Shown here piece by piece: positions 33,599-40,032 of a DNA stretch of 40,032 nucleotides. The DNA is from Ichthyophonus hoferi (Eukaryota > Opisthokonta > Ichthyosporea > Ichthyophonida > Ichthyophonidae), in the NCBI GenBank assembly GCA_002751075.1, contig NAOQ01000558.1:8663-48694 (forward strand), read 5' to 3'. A model generated the notes under the pieces. It searched no databases, was not told the DNA's origin, and saw only the letters and a program-made list of their open reading frames with translations. Every line of letters begins with the position of its first letter. Position 1 is the stretch's first letter. The translations under genes were made by a program, and so were the position numbers.

Positions 33599-34794
33599 CT
33601 GGCGTGGTGGCGAAGGGGTGGGGTAGGGAAGTCAAGATAACTAACTGCTCTATTACTGTGGTATATAGTGGAAGAGAATAGGTTGACTGAACCTGCCCCA
33701 TTAACATTATTAACATAATAGTATGTGTATATATTCTTGCACACGACTCGGCATTTTCGGTAAAAATAATAATAGGGAAACAGAAGGAATTATAGAAGAG
33801 AATGAACGGTTTGGCTTTGTTGCGTTATTTGCTATGGTCAACAACTTAAAATAACAACCCAATTTGAATCTGTTCAACTGCAACACTAGTCTCAATCCTT
33901 ACTCCTAGGTGCCTATATGTGCCTGTACATACATGCTAGTACTACTGTACTGTAGTATGCAATGGTAGATTGGTAGTACTCCACGAATCTATTGACCCTT
34001 AGCACCCGCTTTCTTTTCACTCAAATGGACTATAATCAGGTACCCTACTCACATCTTAATTTGAGCTATGGTGGCTTTTATTATTTTGGCAAAGATAAAC
34101 TTAATTTTAATCTACTGTAGATTAGTTGCTACTGCTATAGATAACTTAAAATCAACTAGCAGTTATATAACTATATATATATGGGTTGGGTTAAAATCAT
34201 CTATATTAACTGCAGTTCTTAAATGAAGATTAAGTCAATAATCTTCATATTTGTTTTGCTAAAGTAACAAATACGATTTATACATATTTATTGATATTTT
34301 TTTACGTATTACAATTCCACCTATTCATATATATATTAGATTTATATCCTATTTTTCAACGCTTCCAGGTTTGTAGATTTAGATATACGGAATAGGGGGT
34401 AGGATTGTAGCAAAGCTCCTAAGTCAAGCCAAAATTTCTATTTAATTTTCTCAGTATGTAGTTTTTTTTTTCCAATCGGGGGTGGTGAAACTATTGGCTA
34501 AATACCAATTCAGTGATTTAAGTTATTAGTTTTTTTATTGTTTAACGTGACAAATCAGAATATAATACTAATTTTGAAGTATGGCAGTTTAAAATCTAGT
34601 TGATAATTCACATTGGGCCGGATTAAAATTGGCACACCTAATATTACCCGTTATATATATAATACAGGCATATGATAAAATATATTATGAATGTGATATG
34701 ATATGATATTGTATGTATTAGAAATAAAACTAGTACTTAATGTTTCTATGTTCCATTTGTGTTTAAGTGTAGGTGTTGTCAGGAAAACTACCAT
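33599..34794. other. Spacer downstream of the repeat-protein gene
   Basis: 3' flank of the gene, then AT-rich sequence. A perfect hairpin lies at 34223-34248 (10-bp arms ATGAAGATTA and TAATCTTCAT, 6-nt loop). A short open stretch from the ATG at 34025 precedes a possible donor but has no partner exon that I could find. Confidence 0.5.
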
Positions 34795-36445
34795 TAGGTG
34801 ATCACTAAATTAATGCTCTATTAAGCTCTTTCTGAAGCTCACGCTTTGGCTCAAGTGCGAGTGATGCCTTTTGCCTGTAAGTGGGGGACAGATGTGGTAA
34901 CTATGATTCATATGTTGATGAGGATATATAATAATTGTATCTATAATAGGAGATAGACGAATATCAGAGTCTACTAGTCGGCCTTCTTGATGGGTACCTG
35001 TGTTAGAATTTTTTTAATTCTTGCAATAATGTACCTGTCATAATATATATAATTTTCAGGTATCTATATATGTTAGTGAGACAATAGTCTTAACATGACT
35101 AGACATTAGCCCCTTTTTTGGTGTTATTCATTAACAAATACCACGATCTAAACTTACAAATCCAACTGCTCCATTGAATATGAATAAACCAATGCAGGCA
35201 AAGAATGTATATCAAGGTCATGATGGCAATAGGTTCACCAGCCACTTTTACTAAGGTCGGGTAACATCAACTGATGGTTGTAAACCAAGAACGTGTATTT
35301 AAAGGAGGGAGAGATGGGAAATTATCATACAGCAACTGGTCTGACAACATAATATCATACATACAGGTTTCATCATGTTTACATACAATCAGGGAGTCTC
35401 TGACTTCAACCTAGCTATTGAGGCCAGATATCATTTCGGCAGCAGAGGCAACTTCTAAGTATTACTTTCATTATTTAATCGCACTGGAACAGCACATTAT
35501 TGCAGGTTGGGAGCCCCTGTAACTTTCTTGTCCAACATGAACAGGTATGCTAAGACAATTCTGTTGAGATCATTATTGATGGTAGGGAATTACGATTACA
35601 AGCGATAACGTTGTTCACTACTCTTCCCGATAACATTATACAACCTCATAATTCCCAAGGTTCCTACAATTTCAGAGCACCACGAGTTGCTGGAATAACT
35701 GCTTGCTCGATAACCTAGCATAATATACACTGTAGCCAATATATTATATTTATATTCCATTATAGAATATATCTTTCTACACCTAAACAAACTAGTAAGT
35801 AGATATATTAATTTATTAACTTTATTAGGAACATTATTAGCAGTAGAAACAGAACAGAACTAGTACATCGTTATATGAACGATAAATATAGACCTGAATC
35901 AATCGGGAACATAATATCACATACAGTACATAGAAGGTTATGCTATACAAAGAATGAATGCTTGGCTTCTCAATCGTAACAAGTATAACAGAAAGCTAGC
36001 TGTGCTACCATTCTTTTTGGTTCTAAACACGTGCACGACTAAAGACAAGGAAATATCCAAATAAACTAAACAATCAGTTTGTACTTGATTAAAAAGTGAT
36101 AAAATTAGCGTCTCAATATTATGGATCCTAAAACAATTGATTATGTCTTAAAAATCCCAAGAAGAACAAAGCACCATACATGGATATCTTTATCCGGAGC
36201 CAGTTTTTATTATAGATCAAACCGGATTTGCTAATCTAAACAAAGCTTTCTTTTCCATTGATTCCTCCCAATCTAAGAGAATGGGCACTCATCTAGAGCC
36301 TGACAAAAATACTATCATCAGCTACACAACTACAATAACTCTGATCCAGAGACAGGAGAGATTCAAACCTTTGATAAAGATTTGATCTTTAGTTATCACC
36401 AACAGGCCGATAGCAGGAGGTTAAATTGGCATCGTAATAATTAGT
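34795..36445 (+). pseudogene. Decayed coding region of unknown family (possible viral or element fossil)
   Basis: This stretch is less AT-rich than its surroundings. On the plus strand it shows many protein-like open segments of about 30-60 codons, with mixed polar, aromatic and charged residues quite unlike the tyrosine/isoleucine noise elsewhere in the window. They are not in one frame and are not joined by convincing splice signals. No family was recognised. It could be an old integrated virus or element copy, or less likely a host gene with exons that I failed to join. Treated as a fossil: broken, with many breaks, age probably considerable. Borders are approximate. Confidence 0.4.
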
Positions 36446-39056
36446 TATATATAAATAAGATATAGGTATATATACCAGATATAATGTATATGAAAAAGAG
36501 TTTATTGTAATATATGAGATTGGTATTTATAGCAGTTATGGCATACCACTACGCACGAAAAATAGCAAATTAGTGGACAAACTAAAGAAAATAGTGCTCA
36601 GTGTATATATAAATAAAATAGTATTCAATATATCTATATATATAACTGCTTAGTCATCTATAACTAATAAATCATCTCACGAGTCCTAGCCTACTATTAC
36701 TGTATGCCTATATATATCTAAACATACACTGACCATGAAACTTATCCACACGTAAACATATATAAACATATAGTAGGATACACTTGCAATCTTGTCATTG
36801 ATACTTTTCAATATAACTATAAGGTATAGATTTTGTTTTAAAAGGTTAATAGTTATCTTTTTAAGAAAAAGCAATATAACATAACGGACTACTTTTTTTC
36901 TCTTCAAAGTATTTATTGTCAGAATCACACAATTGTGTTTTAAATTTTTCATTAATATTATAAAGTACATAATTAATGGTTAGTTAATCTTTATTTCTAT
37001 ACATACTCATTTTTTTAAAATGCTCTAAGATGAAACTAAATAATTAAAATAAATACGTAGAGGATATAAAATATCCAAAATAAACAAAACCGCATGTCAA
37101 TATAACAATGTATCATGTACATAAGATATTTATTCTAGTAGTCCAATAAAATCTTAAAATATATTTAGACTGGTTTAGTATGCCATGTGATTCGTTGCTA
37201 TACATACAATTTGATGATTATGTAATTATATATAATATTATAATTATAACTATTTAAATTTATGCAATCACATATTATGTAAATTTTATTATAAAATTTA
37301 ATTATTAGCATATAAATAAATTAATATATTGGCAAATATTTCATTATCATATTAGATATTAGCGTTATTATTAGAATTGTTTACTTCCAGTTTGCTGTAC
37401 GTCATTATAGCGTCATTAATTTTATTATTATACTATATATAGTTATGATAAGGTCTAGAAGATCAATACGAAATGGAAAATATAAACAAATATTGCGTTG
37501 CAGGCAAGACAATCTACTACATTTTAAATATTTATAAATTTAATCTCCAATATTTTATTGCATTTTTATATTTATGAATTTAATGTACAATGCCTTATCA
37601 AAATTTTACATTAATATATTTAATATACAAGACATTTAATGGATTATATACATTCTGTTTATAGGTATATATTTATATTTATAGATACATGGATATGGAT
37701 GGAGCTATTAATTTACAGAAAAAAATCAGTATATAATTGCTGATTAATAAAAGTTGATTAATATAAATATATTTTGAAAAGGTATTATTTTATTTGATGT
37801 AAAGCAATAATTTTATGGAGTTATTCATTAGTTATCAGCCGATTGCATATCTTAATTGAATCAATCGTATTAATCTCTAATTGAACGTATAGACTCAGTT
37901 TAATCGCTAATCCATTACATACAGTTTAGCATCTAGGTAGAGGTAGAGATACGAGTATACGTATTGTTTTGTTATCACTACACAGAGTATGAGTATATTA
38001 TATTATACTTAAACCTGGATGACTGCATGGGCTATACTAGAATAGCATGTAGGCTGGAGATATAAATGAACATAAAGATATAATTAAATAATCAAGCTCC
38101 AGTGTATAAGCTACTGTCTTTACCATTTTTATATAGTATAATATATTAATATGGCCACTCTCTATATGCCATTTATTGCTTAATACTTTTTATTATTTAA
38201 CGAATTATTGTTTGAAATACATTGACAGAGTAAGATTGAGCCCGTATTGGCTTACATACTTGAGAGTTGGTATTAGCTAATGGACGTTTGGTGGAGATCC
38301 TTGATTACAATATAAGTTGTAAAATATTTATCCAAACTCACCACGTACAAGAAAAATTGATGTAAAAATAGCTGTATAAAGAAATATATAAATTAGGCAA
38401 AAATTCTTTTTTCTAATAATTATGTGTGTGTTTTAAGACAGGAAGGGTATAATAAGCAAAAAATGAAAATAATGGTAATCTATTAGGAAAACAACAGAGA
38501 AAGAAAGAAATTAATAGGGTATAATTACCGATCCAATAAAATGACTAGAATAAAATTAAAATAATCTTTCCAATAATATCTATAATTTAAAAGTTTATTA
38601 TATAAAAACTCAAATACTCATTGATTTCGTATAATAGAATGAATATATAGAGTAATACGATTGGGTTTGATAAACATTCTTCTAAGCACAAATATTCACA
38701 CCCATATATAGATTGCATATATATTATTGTAGGTATATTCACGTTTATATAAATTATATAAAGCAATTCTCAATTTTTTTCTATTTTTATTTTTATTTTC
38801 AAAAATGAATTCATTAAGTGTACATAAGTTTAAAAACAATTATAGTAAACCTATTTTTAACCGCTATCGCTAAGGTGTCGTTGAAAAAAAGATAGGAAAA
38901 TGTCAAATATAAGCCTATGAAAAGATGTAATTAAACCCTTTTAAAAAAGAAATAACGTGATTTTAATTTGATCGGATGAACCATCTCGGCCTAGAAGTAG
39001 TGTCAACTATGTAATAACATATAATATATTTATACATACGCGTACATAGGTAATAA

Positions 39057-39091
<35 letters not shown>

Positions 39092-40032
39092 GTATGATGA
39101 TAATATATACACATTTTATTATTAACATTTTGACAGAACACTTCACTTACATAGTATTATATAGTATTATATAGGGTTGCATTTAAATATATACGCGGTT
39201 ATGACTGGAACTATCAGGGTAAGTCTTATGTATTTGTAAATATTTGTAAAGTATATATATTTGTAAAGTATTTGTAATATGTATGTTTGAATGTACGTAT
39301 GTAATATATATGACACCTGTATAATACCTATATAATACCTTATATTATACATATTATTATTCATGTTTTTGTTGCTGCAGTATTTAGGTATATAACTGAA
39401 TTTATACACAATGTATATTAATCTCTTATCATTTCTTTTTCTCTCAATATTTCATTATATACCCATTATATATTTCATAATATTTTTCATTGGCACAGAA
39501 TACGCTTTCTATTTGTTAGTTATATATATATGGTTTATGCGCCTATCTTTATGCAACTGATTATTCTTGTCTCTCTTATTGCAGTAGTTATGTATATAAC
39601 GTAGGACTTACACTTTATATATTATCTCTTTCAACATTTCCAAGTAAATATATGTTTCTCATATTCTTTTAAGAATTTCTTGGTATATATATATATATAT
39701 ATATATTTCTCTCTTTCTTTTTTATTATTTTTGCTTTGAGAGTAGTATATCACGGATGCTATATATATTAAGGCCTGTATACACGATTACTCATGCACCA
39801 AAAATATAGTATAATCATGGAAAAGAATATAATAATATTCATTATTTAAACCTTGTATTTTACAAGTATTTTTTTAATACACATCTTTATCTGCACACAC
39901 ACACATACACACACACACACATACACACACACACATATATATCATGCATTTATCTATTTTCTATACATAGATATTTAATAATTACTATGATACTATAGGA
40001 TATTATTATTATTATTATTATTATTGTTATCG
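36446..40032. other. Very AT-rich region with microsatellites
   Basis: No coding potential recognised. Simple repeats: (AT)n near 39058-39081 and 39686-39706, (CA)n near 39894-39935 and (ATT)n near 40002-40026. Minus-strand open frames (36686-36970, 39167-39409) are rich in I, Y, K and L and lack motifs. Confidence 0.6.

Noticed and set aside
34145-34605. Inverted ATCAACTAG / CTAGTTGAT pair as terminal inverted repeats
   Set aside because: Only 9 bp match, flanks do not extend, and no target duplication was found.
36686-36970. 94-codon minus-strand frame
   Set aside because: K/I/L/Y-rich composition expected from AT-rich DNA; no motif, no splice partner.

Overview
This is a eukaryotic nuclear window: strongly AT-rich, with many spliceosomal introns (10 of the 28 introns modelled here begin GTATGT), long simple-sequence introns, and LTR-retrotransposon relics. 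Deduced proteins (a type III geranylgeranyl diphosphate synthase, a mitochondrial M17 leucyl aminopeptidase) and the splice signals suggest an early-diverging fungus or a protist relative of fungi and animals. The species cannot be fixed from the sequence.

Layout. 1-3491: AT-rich DNA with no recognisable gene. 3492-5567 (+): two-exon kelch-propeller protein with an N-terminal membrane anchor. 6381-11458 (-): geranylgeranyl diphosphate synthase, 11 exons, 317 residues, reconstructed completely. 11459-13789: spacer with LTR-like and dispersed repeats. 13790-23561 (-): leucyl aminopeptidase with mitochondrial presequence, 18 exons, 551 residues, including a 16-nt microexon with a GC donor. Its exon 3 is flanked by partial copies of its own two ends, and a 15-bp minisatellite sits just upstream of its start. 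23562-31748: repeat-rich, with a decayed Ty1/copia element (25574-27626, target duplication CTAAT, one assembly gap), pieces of another LTR-like family and a GCGCAAC repeat cluster. 32021-33598 (+): a single-exon gene for an unrecognised 525-residue protein with a disordered N-terminus and two 76-residue basic/charged repeats. 34.8-36.45 kb: a decayed coding region of unknown family. 36446-40032: very AT-rich DNA with microsatellites.

The genes do not form a pathway. The synthase supplies C20 prenyl diphosphate (for protein prenylation and other isoprenoids), the aminopeptidase trims peptides in the mitochondrion, the kelch protein is probably a membrane-tethered interaction platform, and the repeat protein may be nuclear. 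The best candidates for something new are the tandem-repeat protein and the duplicated exon ends in the aminopeptidase gene.
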